Origin: Desulfarculales bacterium
Lineage (GTDB): Bacteria > Desulfobacterota > Desulfarculia > Desulfarculales > Desulfarculaceae
Direction of reading: 5' to 3'
Assembly (NCBI GenBank): GCA_031267815.1
Contig: JAIRYI010000019.1
Coordinates: 1-42,590, forward strand
DNA length: 42,590 bases
Position numbers and translations under genes: made by a program. Of this stretch, positions 14,677 to 24,010 are shown one piece after another. The notes under the pieces were generated by a model. The model was not told the DNA's origin. It saw nothing but the letters and a program-made list of their open reading frames with translations, and did not search any database. The first letter of the stretch is position 1. Each line of letters starts with the position of its first letter.

Positions 14677-17124
14677 CTATTCTTTCAATTGAGCTATGGT
14701 GGCGCCTGCCCAACGGGTGGGCGCTTGATATCCGGCTACAAAAGGATGGAGCAGCAGATACTCCCGCACCGCTTTTTTAAGCTGGCCGGTGCCTTGGCCG
14801 TGAATAATTTCCACTTGGCCGCGTCCGGCCAGAATGGCTTCGTCCAGGGCCTTGTCCAGTTTTTCCAGGGCGTCGTCCACGCGCAGGCCCACCAGATTTA
14901 AGGCCCGCCCTTCGCCGGCCTGGGCCTGAACCGAAACCGGGAGTTGGGCAGGGGCGGAGGGAGCGGGGCTTTCTTTATCCCCTCCCCGTTCCAAGTGTTC
15001 CAGTTGCTCCCGGCGCGCCATTACCCTCACTCCTTTTACTCCCACCGCCACCGGCAGCAGTTCCTGGTCCGGCCGGGGCGTTTCCAGCAATATTCCTTCC
15101 TGATTAAGATGAGCCAGCCGCACTCTCTGCCCGGACTGCCAGCCGCCTTCCGTTTTGAGGCGGGGTTCCTCCGGGGCGGGGGCAAGGGTTTCTTCCAGTT
15201 CCTTCTGGTACTCCCGCCGGGCCTGATAGAGATCCTGCCGGGCCCGGCCCAGGGGAATATTTTCTCCCTCTTCCCGGGCCGTTTCGATTCGGGTCAGGGT
15301 TTTTTCCAGTCTCTGTTCAAAACGCCGGATCAGCTCACGGACTTTACGCTTGCCTTCCGCCAAGGCTCCGGCCTGGCGCTGACGCGCGCTTTTAAGCAGA
15401 GCCGCCGCCTCTTCCCGCTCCTTGGCGGCGGCGAGAGAAAGGCTGGCCGCCTGACGCAATTCCTCGCCGGCTTTGTCTTTGGCGGCGTGAGCCTGATGCA
15501 GCAAGGCTTGTGCCCGGATTTCGCTTCCGTCGGTTTCCCGGCGCGCCATGGCGATTAGTTCAGAAGGGAAACCTAGCCCGGCGCTGACCTCAAGAGCGCC
15601 GCTTAACCCGGCCAGACCGTAGCGGAGCCGGTAATCCGGCGCGTTTCCTTGCGGATGAAAGGATACCGATACATTTTCCGCCTGTCCGTCCATGGCCGCG
15701 TAAGCTTTCAAGCGGTGATAATGAGTGGTGCAGAGTACATAGGCGCCGGCCCGCTCAAGCCATTTGAGTACCGCCAGGGCCAGGGCCGCTCCTTCGGCCG
15801 GGTCGGTGCCGCCGCCGATTTCGTCAATCAGCAGCAAGCTGTTTTCATCAGCCTGTTTAATCATCCAGGCCAGGCGCCCGGCATGGGCGGTGAAGGTGGA
15901 CAGAGCCAGATCCAGGCTCTGTTCATCGCCTATTTCGGCCAAAATCCTGCGAAAAATTATTACCCGGCTGCCTTCCGCGCAAGGAATGCGCATCCCGCAC
16001 ATGGCCATTAAGGTCAACAGGCCCAAGGTCTTCAAGGCGGCGGTTTTGCCTCCGGCGTTGGCCCCGCTCAAGACCAGAATACGCTTATCCGGCTTCACCT
16101 TAATGGCAATGGGCATCGCCGGCCGGCCGGCCTGGGCGGCGTAGCGCCAGGCCAGGAGGGGGTGGCGGGCCTGGATAAGGTCTATTTCTCCTTTGGCCTC
16201 CAGACAGGGGGAGGAACATTCCAGGCGCAGGCAGAAAGCGGCCTGGGCCAGCAGACAGTCCAGTTTGATCAGGCAAAGGCGGTCGTCTGTGAGCAGGGTG
16301 ATTTCCCGGCGCAGGCGGGAAGCGATCTCACGCAGGATGCGCTCTTCCTCCTCTTGTTCCCGGCGCAGGAGCAGGGCCAGCTGATTATTGCTTTCCACGG
16401 CCTCCAGCGGTTCCACAAAGCAGGTGGCGCCGGAGGAGGAAGCGTCATGTATGATTCCCGCCACCCGGCTCTTGGCGTCGGTCTTTACCGGCACCACAAA
16501 GCGATCCGCCCGCTGGGTTATGATCTGATCGCTGAAAGCCCCGGCCAGATCGCCGCGCTGCAGGAGAGCGCCCAGTTTTTGCCGCAGCTGTTGGCGGCTC
16601 CGGGCAATATCTTCTCTGATGCGGGCCAGAAGCGGGGAGGCGGAGCTGTTGATGGAATTGCCCGCTCCCACCGTCCGGCGCAGTTCCTTGGCCATCTGGG
16701 GCAGGGGAATGAGCCGGCCCGCCAGGCGTTCCACTTCCCGCTGTCCGGATTCAGGGTGAGGGTCCGGCGCTTCCTCGCCGGCGGCGGAGAGAAAGCGGGA
16801 GGCGCTTTCGGCGCTGTTCAGGAAATCGGCCATCTGGAGCAGTTCTCCGGGCAGGAGATAGGCGCTTTCGACTTTGAGCCGGTCAAGCAAAGGCGCGCTT
16901 TCGTCTATGCCGCTCAGATCCGGGGCCGGCGTTTTTTCCAGCATGGCGGTCAGGAAAGAAAGGCGCTTTAAGCGGCGTTCCACCGTAGGCGGATGACAGC
17001 TGGGGCGCAAAGCCGCGCTCATCGCCGCGCCCGCCCGGCTGCGGGCCAGGGATGCTATTTTATCCAGCAGAACCGGAAATTCCAGCGCCGCCCCGCTATG
17101 GCCGTCAAATATGCCCGCGTCCAT
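14677..17124 (-). CDS. mutS2: Endonuclease MutS2
   Basis: The 815-residue protein has the MutS2 order: an N-terminal helical core, the ABC-type ATPase with Walker A SGANAGGKTAALKTLG and Walker B LLLIDEIGGGTDPAEG, and an alanine/arginine-rich coiled-coil region. At the C-terminus is an Smr domain with LNLVGLRVDDALEKLDKALD and the catalytic-loop HGQGTGQLKKAVREYL. There is no mismatch-recognition domain. MutS2 acts on recombination intermediates or on collided ribosomes in different bacteria; I cannot tell which applies here. It starts 10 bases after the YqeY-like gene and is the last gene of the operon. Confidence 0.95.
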   Translation of the reverse strand: MDAGIFDGHSGAALEFPVLLDKIASLARSRAGAAMSAALRPSCHPPTVERRLKRLSFLTAMLEKTPAPDLSGIDESAPLLDRLKVESAYLLPGELLQMADFLNSAESASRFLSAAGEEAPDPHPESGQREVERLAGRLIPLPQMAKELRRTVGAGNSINSSASPLLARIREDIARSRQQLRQKLGALLQRGDLAGAFSDQIITQRADRFVVPVKTDAKSRVAGIIHDASSSGATCFVEPLEAVESNNQLALLLRREQEEEERILREIASRLRREITLLTDDRLCLIKLDCLLAQAAFCLRLECSSPCLEAKGEIDLIQARHPLLAWRYAAQAGRPAMPIAIKVKPDKRILVLSGANAGGKTAALKTLGLLTLMAMCGMRIPCAEGSRVIIFRRILAEIGDEQSLDLALSTFTAHAGRLAWMIKQADENSLLLIDEIGGGTDPAEGAALALAVLKWLERAGAYVLCTTHYHRLKAYAAMDGQAENVSVSFHPQGNAPDYRLRYGLAGLSGALEVSAGLGFPSELIAMARRETDGSEIRAQALLHQAHAAKDKAGEELRQAASLSLAAAKEREEAAALLKSARQRQAGALAEGKRKVRELIRRFEQRLEKTLTRIETAREEGENIPLGRARQDLYQARREYQKELEETLAPAPEEPRLKTEGGWQSGQRVRLAHLNQEGILLETPRPDQELLPVAVGVKGVRVMARREQLEHLERGGDKESPAPSAPAQLPVSVQAQAGEGRALNLVGLRVDDALEKLDKALDEAILAGRGQVEIIHGQGTGQLKKAVREYLLLHPFVAGYQAPTRWAGATIAQLKE

Positions 17125-17134
17125 GAGCTTCAGG

Positions 17135-17575
17135 TTAAAATCTGGCCTTTACCAATTGATTGACCAGGCGTCCGTCGGCCTTGCCTCCCAGGCGGGACAT
17201 GGCTTCTTTCATCACTTTGCCCATATCCTGGGGGCCCTGGGGCTGAAGGGAGGCAAAAACCTGATCCAGGATGGCCTGAATCTGTCCTTCTTCCAACTGG
17301 GCGGGCAGATAGGCTTCTATGAGGGCCAGTTCAGCGCGCTCCCGTTCCGCCAGATCCGGGCGGCTACCCTTTGTAAACATCTCCGCCGCTTCCCGCCTCT
17401 GCTTGGCCAGGGTTTTCATGGTCTGGATCTCCTCTTCCTCTTCCAGCGGGCGCAGCAGGTCTTTAGCTTTGAGTTTAATGGCGTTGCTCATCAGACGCAA
17501 AGAGGACACCTTGAGTTCATCCCTGTTTTTCAGGGCCTGTTTCAGATCCGCCGCCATCAGCTGCAGCAAACTCAT
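17135..17575 (-). CDS. yqeY: GatB/YqeY-domain protein
   Basis: A 146-residue helical protein of the YqeY family, related to the tail domain of the tRNA-amidotransferase subunit GatB. Its typical landmarks are LKVSSLRLMSNAIK, a charged EEEEEIQTMKTLAKQRREA run, LALIEAYLPAQLEE and MGKVMKEAMSRLGGKADGRLVNQLV. It may contact tRNA, but the role is unproven. Its ATG overlaps the stop of the MBL gene by 4 bases (ATGA), and mutS2 follows closely, so it is mid-operon. Confidence 0.92.
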   Translation of the reverse strand: MSLLQLMAADLKQALKNRDELKVSSLRLMSNAIKLKAKDLLRPLEEEEEIQTMKTLAKQRREAAEMFTKGSRPDLAERERAELALIEAYLPAQLEEGQIQAILDQVFASLQPQGPQDMGKVMKEAMSRLGGKADGRLVNQLVKARF

Positions 17576-18567
17576 GCTATCTCCTTGTTTGTATAGTAAT
17601 TAATTCCATTTTCCGGTTTTTTGCCCAGCTTGCCCAGATAAACCAGGTGGTTGAGGTGGGAAAGGGCTTCTCCCACCGCGAAACGTTTCTGTCCCAGAGG
17701 AAAGTCATCCCAGCCGCGGGCGCGGATATTCCATTTCATGCGGGCCGCCGCCTGATAGGCGTTCACCCTGCCGTGAGCGCGGACAATTTCCCAGGCGTCC
17801 TGAAGGCGGGCCTGGTGATGACGCAAAAGCTCATCCACCCTCGGGGCCAGATCTTGGCGGCTTTCCCGGTGGGCGGCCAGAGCCAGATCCACCGGGCAGT
17901 CTCTTATTTTGCGCAAACTGGCCAGATAGCCGGCCAGGGCGTCGGGCAGGCCTTCCCATACGGTGATGTTGGGAGTGATGTCAAACAGCACATGGTCGCC
18001 GGTGAGCATGATTCGGGCTTTTTCATCATACAGGCACATATGCCCGGGAGTGTGGCCGGGGGTGGACACGCAGGTAAAGATAAAATCGTCAAGCGCGATT
18101 TTATCTCCGTCGGCCATATCCCGGCTGGCAAAATTCCGCGAGGGGATAAAGCGGCGGGCGGGATTGAGGCGGCGGGCCACGGCCATCTCTTCCTCGGGAA
18201 AGCCTTCCCTCACATAAGTCTGGTCCAGCTTTTCCCAATAAGCTTCGCCCTGGCCGGTATACTGGTTCACTATGGCTTTATCCACCGCGCTCATGTAGAC
18301 AGAGGCGGCGGGAGAGGCGATTTCCGGCGCCAGACCGCAATGGTCGGCATGGCAGTGGGTGATGAAAATGTCTGTTTTATCCATGTCAAGGCCCAGCTCG
18401 CTGATGCCGGCTTTAAGCGAAGCCAGACATTCGGGGCGGTTAAAACCGGTGTCCACCAGCAGGTTGCGTTTTTTACCTTTGAAAACATAGCTGTTGAGAT
18501 TTTTGAGCGGGCTGCCGGGCAGATCTACCGGTATGCTGTATAAATAAGGGTTAATTTGTCTGACCAA
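17572..18567 (-). CDS. MBL-fold metallo-hydrolase
   Basis: The 331-residue protein carries the metallo-beta-lactamase-fold metal ligands HCHADHCG (about 71-78), TPGHTPGH (about 167-174) and LTGDHVLFD (about 187-195), plus a later His in LAAHRES. It probably hydrolyses a thioester, ester or similar bond using two metal ions. The C-terminal 90 residues form a winged-helix-like MBL-associated region. The start is a TTG at 18567, 17 bases inside the upstream sfsA gene, a strong sign of coupling. The substrate cannot be read from the sequence. Confidence 0.88.
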   Translation of the reverse strand: MVRQINPYLYSIPVDLPGSPLKNLNSYVFKGKKRNLLVDTGFNRPECLASLKAGISELGLDMDKTDIFITHCHADHCGLAPEIASPAASVYMSAVDKAIVNQYTGQGEAYWEKLDQTYVREGFPEEEMAVARRLNPARRFIPSRNFASRDMADGDKIALDDFIFTCVSTPGHTPGHMCLYDEKARIMLTGDHVLFDITPNITVWEGLPDALAGYLASLRKIRDCPVDLALAAHRESRQDLAPRVDELLRHHQARLQDAWEIVRAHGRVNAYQAAARMKWNIRARGWDDFPLGQKRFAVGEALSHLNHLVYLGKLGKKPENGINYYTNKEIA

Positions 18568-19303
18568 GAATTAAGTCTTTTTCCTTTCCGCAGGGAATTT
18601 CCCGCCACAGGCTTATTTTTTCCGGGCTTACCCGGCATTGCCAGACAGCGATTTCCACTCCGGCCCGGGCCGCCCGGGCCAGAGCGCCGGCATAGGCCGG
18701 GTCGATCGCCTCGGCCGGGGCAAAGCGCTCCACGTCCTGCCGGTTGACCACAAAAAGCAGGAGCGCCCGTTTCCCCGCCGCCTTAAGCTCCATAAGTTCA
18801 TCCAGATGTCTTTTCCCCCGGCTGGTCACCGCGTCGGGAAAGAGGGCCAGATTTCCTTCTTTTAAAGTCACGCTCTTGACTTCCACATAGCAGGGGCCGC
18901 GTCCGGTCTCCACCAGCAGGTCCAGACGGCTGCGCCCGCTTACTCTGACTTCGCCTCGAACCAGCCCCGCGCCCTGAAACCAGGGATCCACTCCGGCCCG
19001 GGCCGCGGTCATGACCAGGCGGTTGGCCAGGAGGGTATTGACGCATATCCAGCTTTCCCCGCCCCGGCTGAGCTGCCAGGTATAGGCGGTGCGGCGGCCG
19101 GGGCCGGGGTTATGGCTCAAAGCCACCTCCATGCCTTCCTCGGCGCAACCGGTCATAGCGCCGGAGTTGGGACAATGAACCGTCTCCTCCCGCCCTCCGG
19201 GCAGGCGCGCCAGGGCGAGAAAACGCTGGCGCCGCTCCAGTAATACGCCCCGGATCAAAGGAGAGGGAAAAACATACTCCACCGCGGCTAAAGAGGCCGT
19301 CAT
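18551..19303 (-). CDS. sfsA: SfsA family DNA/RNA-binding or nuclease-like protein
   Basis: About 250 residues match SfsA, named for sugar fermentation stimulation in E. coli. Family landmarks are LIRGVLLERRQRFLALARL, HCPNSGAMTGCAEEG, WICVNTLLANRL, RLDLLVE and the YVEVKSVTL...FPDAVTSRGKRHLDEL block, which resembles a PD-(D/E)XK nuclease core. The cellular role is unsettled. I use ATG 19303, preceded by AGGGGG, with a beginning near that of E. coli SfsA. A GTG at 19354 would add 17 residues. It is first in the operon with the MBL, YqeY-like and mutS2 genes. Confidence 0.88.
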   Translation of the reverse strand: MTASLAAVEYVFPSPLIRGVLLERRQRFLALARLPGGREETVHCPNSGAMTGCAEEGMEVALSHNPGPGRRTAYTWQLSRGGESWICVNTLLANRLVMTAARAGVDPWFQGAGLVRGEVRVSGRSRLDLLVETGRGPCYVEVKSVTLKEGNLALFPDAVTSRGKRHLDELMELKAAGKRALLLFVVNRQDVERFAPAEAIDPAYAGALARAARAGVEIAVWQCRVSPEKISLWREIPCGKEKDLILGQTN

Positions 19304-19393
19304 TTTCCCCCTGTCAACTTCCGGCAATTCATAATTTTCTCCGGATCTCTTCACTATGCTCTTGCATAAATTTATATATTATACTACAAATAG

Positions 19394-19561
19394 ATACCTC
19401 CGCATATTTAAATATGCGGAGGTATTTGGCGGGCCATCCATGGCCCGCCAAATAACAAGTATTTGAAAAATACGTGTGATGTGGCATACCTGGCTTTAAC
19501 CGCGTTTAAAGCCAGGTATGCTGTTGCGAATTGCCTTCCATGGCAATTCGCAACAGGTCTC
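19394..19561 (+). repeat. Array of four near-perfect hairpins (element copy A)
   Basis: Four consecutive inverted repeats run head to tail. 19394-19425 is a perfect 32-base palindrome. 19423-19437/19440-19454 has 15-bp arms. 19484-19499/19506-19521 has 16-bp arms. 19522-19535/19542-19555 has 14-bp arms. A smaller GTATTT/AAATAC hairpin lies between the second and third. From the second hairpin on, it is homologous to 41194-41314 in inverse orientation. It ends about 85 bases before the M16 peptidase start. The rest of the 19304-19644 gap is AT-rich and holds no gene. Confidence 0.92.
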
Positions 19562-19644
19562 AAATATAGACTGTTGCCCGGACGATTTACCAAAGAGAAG
19601 GTTAATGAATTTATATTTATACGGAAAGATTGGCGGAGGCGGTT

Positions 19645-22257
19645 ATGCGATTCACTCTTCCCTTGCTGTTTTTTTTCTGTCTCCTGTCAGGGCCGGTATC
19701 CGCCATGGACAGTGAGATTCAACGCCACCGCCTGGACAATGGCCTGACAGTTATTCTGCGGGAAAATCACGATGTTCCGGTGGTATCGTTCCAGGTCTGG
19801 GTCAGGGCCGGCTCGGCTTACGAACTGCCGGGCGAGGAAGGCATAACCCATCTTTTGGAGCATATGATTTTTAAAGGCTCGGAGTCATTCCCCGCCGGGG
19901 AGATGGACCGGCGCATTGAGAGCCTGGGGGGCGACAGCAACGCTTATACTCATCTGGATCATACCAATTACCATGTGACCGCGGCCAGCGCCAACGCTCC
20001 GGAAGTGCTGGAGCTTCTGGCCGACGCCCTGGTGAACCCGGCCTTTGACGCTGGGGAGCTGGAGCGGGAAAAAGAAGTGGTGATCGAGGAAATGCGCATG
20101 CATGACGACAACCCCCAGCGCCGTCTGAGCAAGCAGGTCATGGCCTTTGCCTACGGCCGCGATCATCCCTACGGCCGGCCGGTAATCGGCAGTGAAGCCA
20201 GCGTGCGGGCCGTCAGCCGCCAGGATATTGTAAACTACCGCAACCGCCTTTACCGCGGCCCCAATATGGTGCTGGTGGCCAGCGGGGATTTTTCCTCCTC
20301 CGCTCTCCTGCCCCTGATCCGCAAATATTTTGCCCCTCTTTCCCCTGAACCGGCGCCCGCTTTTATTCTGCCCGAACCCGAGGATTCGGGCCAGGCCGAA
20401 CTTCTGCTTTTGCGGGAAGAGGTCAACCAGGCCACCATCAGTATTTCCTGGCTGACGCCGGGCCTGCCTTCGCCGGAAGTCTATCCTCTGGATGTGGCCG
20501 CCGGCATAATGGGAGAGGGAGTCACCAGCCGGCTTTACTGGCGTTTGAAAGAGATGCAGGGGCTGGCCGACAGTGTGGGGGCTTCGGCCTACACTCCTCA
20601 GGGCGTGGGCCTGATGACCATGCAGGCCAGTATGGATCCGGATAAAGTGGAAAGCGCCTGGCAGCCTTTTCTGGAGGAAAGTTTGAGCCTTATTGCCCAA
20701 CCGGCGGAGATTAAAGAACTGGAGCGGGTGCGGACGGGAATCAGCGGCGAATTTGTGCGCAGCGCCCAAACGGTGCAGGGTCAGGCCAGCATGCTGGGTT
20801 ATTTTGAATTGCTGCGGGGCGGTTTTGAGAATGCCGGGACTTATCTGGACCGCTATCGCCGGGTCAGCTCTTTCAAGGTGTCGGACGCCCTTAAAAATTA
20901 TCTGGTCCCGCCCCGCCTGAAAGTTATCATCCAGCTTCCTCCCGCCGCGGCCGCGCCCAGCCAGGAGGAAGTGCAAAGCTGGGCCGCTCAGGTGTGGAAC
21001 AAGGCGGCGGCGGAATCCCCGGACGAGGAAATGGGCGTTTTGGAGGCCAGTCTGCCCAATGGCCTGACTTTACTGGTAGTGCCGCGCCACAGTGTGCCTT
21101 TGGCGTCCATGGTTCTGGCCGTGCCCCACGGGCTGGCCGCCGAACCGGCTGAACTGGCCGGGATAAACCAATTGTGGGCGGGCAGCCTGATCCGGGGCAA
21201 TCAGCAGTATGACTACGAGTCGCTGGCCGCTTTCCTGGAATCCATGGCCGCGGATATGCGCGGTTTTGCCAGCCGTAATATGATGGGATTAAGCGCTTCT
21301 TTCCTCAGTGAAAATTTGGAACAGGGCCTGGAACTGTTCAGTTTGTGCTGGCAGCGCCCTCTCTTTGCCGCCGGCGAGGTGGACAAGGCCAGAGATGAGC
21401 AGCGGGCCAATCTGCGCAGTCAGCTGGATAAACCAATCTATCCTTTGCTGCAGAAGTTGCGGGAAGCTCTTTTCCCCGCTCACCCCTATGGCCGGGAGCC
21501 TTTGGGATCAGGAGAGTCTCTGGCCCATATCAGGAGCCAGGATCTGCAGAAATTACATCAGCGTCTGCAGACCACCCAGGGTTCGGTTCTGGTGGTGGTG
21601 GGGGATGTTAACCCCAAGGCCGTTCAGCTGAAATTGGAACACCTTTTCGCGGCCGCCCCCAAACTCAGCCTGCAACCCACCTCCTATCCCTTAAGTCCGG
21701 CCCCGGATGCGCAGAAAGAGGTCATAGCCGATGATAAAATGCAGCAGACGCAGATATTGCTGGGCTTCCGCACTCCTCCCCTGACCGACCCGGATACCCA
21801 CGCCCTGGAAGTGATCCGGACTATCCTGGGGGGCATGGGAGGGCGCCTGTTCTCTGATCTGCGCGGCCGTCAGTCCCTGGCCTACAGTGTGCAGCCTTTT
21901 TACAACGCCGGCATGCTGGCCGGAACTTTCGGCGTGTACATGTCCACCACTCCCGGCAAAGAGGAGACCGCTCTGGCCGGGCTTAATCAGCATCTGGACA
22001 ATCTGCGCCGCCTGCCGGTGGCGGAGCTGGAACTGGCCCGGGCGAAAAACTATTTCCTGGGAGTGGACGCCATTGATCAGCAGAGTCTGAGCGCCCAGGC
22101 CACCACCATGGCCAGAGATTATATAGCCGGCCTGGGTTATGACTATAATCTCAAAATGGCCGCGGCCATAAGGGATTTAACCCCTCAGGACATTTTGGAG
22201 GCGGCGGAAAAAGTATTTGATCCGGCGGGATGCGTTACGGTAATTTATGAACCTTAG
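19645..22257 (+). CDS. M16 family zinc metallopeptidase (two-domain)
   Basis: The 870-residue precursor begins with a signal peptide (MRFTLPLLFFFCLLSGPVSA), so it acts outside the cytoplasm. The N-terminal M16 unit has the inverted zinc motif HLLEH (His69, Glu72, His73) and the distal Glu in VVIEEMRMHDDN about 75 residues on. The second half repeats the fold (NGLTLLVVPRHSVPL and later LGGMGGRLFSDLRGRQSLAYSV) without a zinc motif, as in many pitrilysin-like peptidases where it only shapes the chamber. GGAGG at 19635 supports ATG 19645. The next gene, a ROK kinase, follows 57 bases after its stop. Target peptides unknown. Confidence 0.93.
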   Translation: MRFTLPLLFFFCLLSGPVSAMDSEIQRHRLDNGLTVILRENHDVPVVSFQVWVRAGSAYELPGEEGITHLLEHMIFKGSESFPAGEMDRRIESLGGDSNAYTHLDHTNYHVTAASANAPEVLELLADALVNPAFDAGELEREKEVVIEEMRMHDDNPQRRLSKQVMAFAYGRDHPYGRPVIGSEASVRAVSRQDIVNYRNRLYRGPNMVLVASGDFSSSALLPLIRKYFAPLSPEPAPAFILPEPEDSGQAELLLLREEVNQATISISWLTPGLPSPEVYPLDVAAGIMGEGVTSRLYWRLKEMQGLADSVGASAYTPQGVGLMTMQASMDPDKVESAWQPFLEESLSLIAQPAEIKELERVRTGISGEFVRSAQTVQGQASMLGYFELLRGGFENAGTYLDRYRRVSSFKVSDALKNYLVPPRLKVIIQLPPAAAAPSQEEVQSWAAQVWNKAAAESPDEEMGVLEASLPNGLTLLVVPRHSVPLASMVLAVPHGLAAEPAELAGINQLWAGSLIRGNQQYDYESLAAFLESMAADMRGFASRNMMGLSASFLSENLEQGLELFSLCWQRPLFAAGEVDKARDEQRANLRSQLDKPIYPLLQKLREALFPAHPYGREPLGSGESLAHIRSQDLQKLHQRLQTTQGSVLVVVGDVNPKAVQLKLEHLFAAAPKLSLQPTSYPLSPAPDAQKEVIADDKMQQTQILLGFRTPPLTDPDTHALEVIRTILGGMGGRLFSDLRGRQSLAYSVQPFYNAGMLAGTFGVYMSTTPGKEETALAGLNQHLDNLRRLPVAELELARAKNYFLGVDAIDQQSLSAQATTMARDYIAGLGYDYNLKMAAAIRDLTPQDILEAAEKVFDPAGCVTVIYEP

Positions 22258-22314
22258 ACGGAATTTTTGTTTCCGGCGGCGGCCGCTTTTGAATTTTCAA
22301 AGGATATTTTGACA

Positions 22315-23250
22315 ATGGCGGTTATGGGAATGGATTTGGGGGCCACCAATATTGTCCTGGCCCTGTTACAGGATAAAGATATAATCGCGAGTCTGTCTGT
22401 TCCCACTATGGCTGAACAGGGACGGGAAGCGGTAATCGCCAGGATGACGGAAGCGGCGCGTTCCCTTATGGCTCAGGGAGAGGCGGCGGGCCTGAGAACT
22501 CTGGCCCTGGGGGTGGCCGCGCCCGGGATTGTAGACCGGCAAGCGCAGAATATTGTTTACGCTCCCAACCTCAATTGGCGCAATGTGCCTTTGCCGGCGA
22601 TTTTGCGCCGGGAACTGGATCTGCCGGTGTGGATGGGCAATGACGCGGATCTCTACGCCCTGGGTGAATTTGTCCACGGGCAGGGAGAAAACCGGCATGA
22701 TCTCATCTGTCTTACTCTGGGTACAGGGGTGGGTTCTGGCATTATCCGGGCCGGAGAGGCGCAAACCGCTCCCGGCTGGAGTCCGGAACTGGGGCACATA
22801 ATTATCAATCCGGAAGGCAATCGGTGCAATTGCGGTAGCCGGGGATGTCTGGAAACCTACGCCTCGGCCACCGGCCTGCGCGCTCTTTTACGCAGCGCCC
22901 TGGAAAGAGGGGAAAAATCCTCGCTTGGCCCCGACAGCGGCGTCCGGGAGATGGCGGAAGCGGCGGCCCGGGCCGATGGGCTGGCGCTTGATATATTCAG
23001 TCAGGCCGGCCGGGCTTTGGGCCTGGGCATTGTCAACGCCTTTCTCATCACCGGCATTGAGCTGATTGTTCTGGGAGGAGGCGTGGCCGGCTGCTGGAAC
23101 TTGATGGAGGCGGACGCCTGGCGTCAGATCCGGGCCAGTCTCAAAATAATAAACTGGCGGAGGATCAGGATTAAAAAAAGCTCGCTGGGGCAGGAAGCGC
23201 CTTTGCGCGGCGCGGCGGCTTTGGCGCGGGAAGGTTATGCAAAAATATGA
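22315..23250 (+). CDS. ROK family sugar kinase (glucokinase-like)
   Basis: The 311-residue protein has the ROK ATPase fold: phosphate-1 loop MGMDLGATN (residues 4-12), GNDADLYALGE with the probable catalytic Asp, LTLGTGVGSGII, GHIIINPEG, and the ROK zinc signature CNCGSRGCLETYAS. It probably phosphorylates glucose or another hexose with ATP. Nothing nearby names the sugar. I use ATG 22315 because the Rossmann-like strand begins right after it, with AGGA about 11 bases upstream. An in-frame 22267 start adds 16 residues not seen in the family. Confidence 0.88.
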   Translation: MAVMGMDLGATNIVLALLQDKDIIASLSVPTMAEQGREAVIARMTEAARSLMAQGEAAGLRTLALGVAAPGIVDRQAQNIVYAPNLNWRNVPLPAILRRELDLPVWMGNDADLYALGEFVHGQGENRHDLICLTLGTGVGSGIIRAGEAQTAPGWSPELGHIIINPEGNRCNCGSRGCLETYASATGLRALLRSALERGEKSSLGPDSGVREMAEAAARADGLALDIFSQAGRALGLGIVNAFLITGIELIVLGGGVAGCWNLMEADAWRQIRASLKIINWRRIRIKKSSLGQEAPLRGAAALAREGYAKI

Positions 23251-23274
23251 CTGAGTTAAAAAATATGAGGATAT

Positions 23275-24006
23275 ATGCCAGTGTCTAAGTTACGCCGTAA
23301 AGACCTGTTGAAAAAACAGGATGAATTTTTGCTTAAAAGCTGGAGTTTTCTGGACTGGGCCAGAGCCAACGCCCGCCGTTTGCTGTGGGCCGGCATTGGC
23401 GCGGCGGCGGTTTTGCTGGGCGCGCTCTTGGCTGTGAATTACAGCAAGAGCCAGGAAGAGGCGGCGGCCCAGGCTCTGGGCCGGGCCTACAGTCTCTACC
23501 GGACCGCCCTGCCCGCCGGGCCGGCCTCGCCCGCGGCCGGGCAGGCGGAAAGCGCCCTGCTTAAAGTGGGGCAAGAATACAACGGCACTTTAAACGCGGC
23601 CCAGGCCAAATTATTCCTGGCCCACCTGTTCATGCTTCGCCGGGACTACGGGCAGGCCTTGCCGCTTTTGGAAGACTTAAGCGGAGAAAGCGGTCTGGCC
23701 GCCTACCTGGAGGCTATGAGCCAGGGAGAGAGGGGACAGTGTCTGGAAGAGCTGGGCCGCCTGGAAGAGGCGGAAAAAGCCTATGCCCGGGCGGCTGAAC
23801 TAAGCGGCGCCAACAGCTCCGCTCTGTGGCGGATGTCCCAGGCCCGAACCCTGGCCCTGCAGGGCCAGGAGGAACCGGCCAGGATCTTGTATGAGCAGAT
23901 AATCGCCTCCGCCTTCAGCCCTCTGCTGCAAAACGGCGCCGCTCAGGCCCTGGTCCGGATGGGGATAAGCCCGCCGGATTCATCTCTGCCCTTCTTGCGG
24001 CCCTAA
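23275..24006 (+). CDS. Membrane-anchored TPR protein (YfgM-like)
   Basis: The 243-residue protein has a basic N-terminus, one transmembrane helix (about residues 38-54, LLWAGIGAAAVLLGALLAV) and a periplasmic part of TPR-like helical hairpins (AQAKLFLAHLFMLRRDYGQA, GQCLEELGRLEEAEKAYARA, ARTLALQGQEEPARILYEQI). The layout resembles YfgM, an accessory of the Sec translocon and periplasmic chaperones, but also fits other TPR anchors. GAGGATAT precedes the ATG. It lies between the ROK kinase (24 bases) and the MltD-like gene (4 bases). Confidence 0.75.
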   Translation: MPVSKLRRKDLLKKQDEFLLKSWSFLDWARANARRLLWAGIGAAAVLLGALLAVNYSKSQEEAAAQALGRAYSLYRTALPAGPASPAAGQAESALLKVGQEYNGTLNAAQAKLFLAHLFMLRRDYGQALPLLEDLSGESGLAAYLEAMSQGERGQCLEELGRLEEAEKAYARAAELSGANSSALWRMSQARTLALQGQEEPARILYEQIIASAFSPLLQNGAAQALVRMGISPPDSSLPFLRP

Positions 24007-24010
24007 CCTC

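Noticed and set aside
15649-20976. Long antisense frames opposite mutS2, the MBL gene and M16
   Set aside because: They are shadows of high-GC genes with clear family motifs on the coding strand, and carry no motifs of their own.
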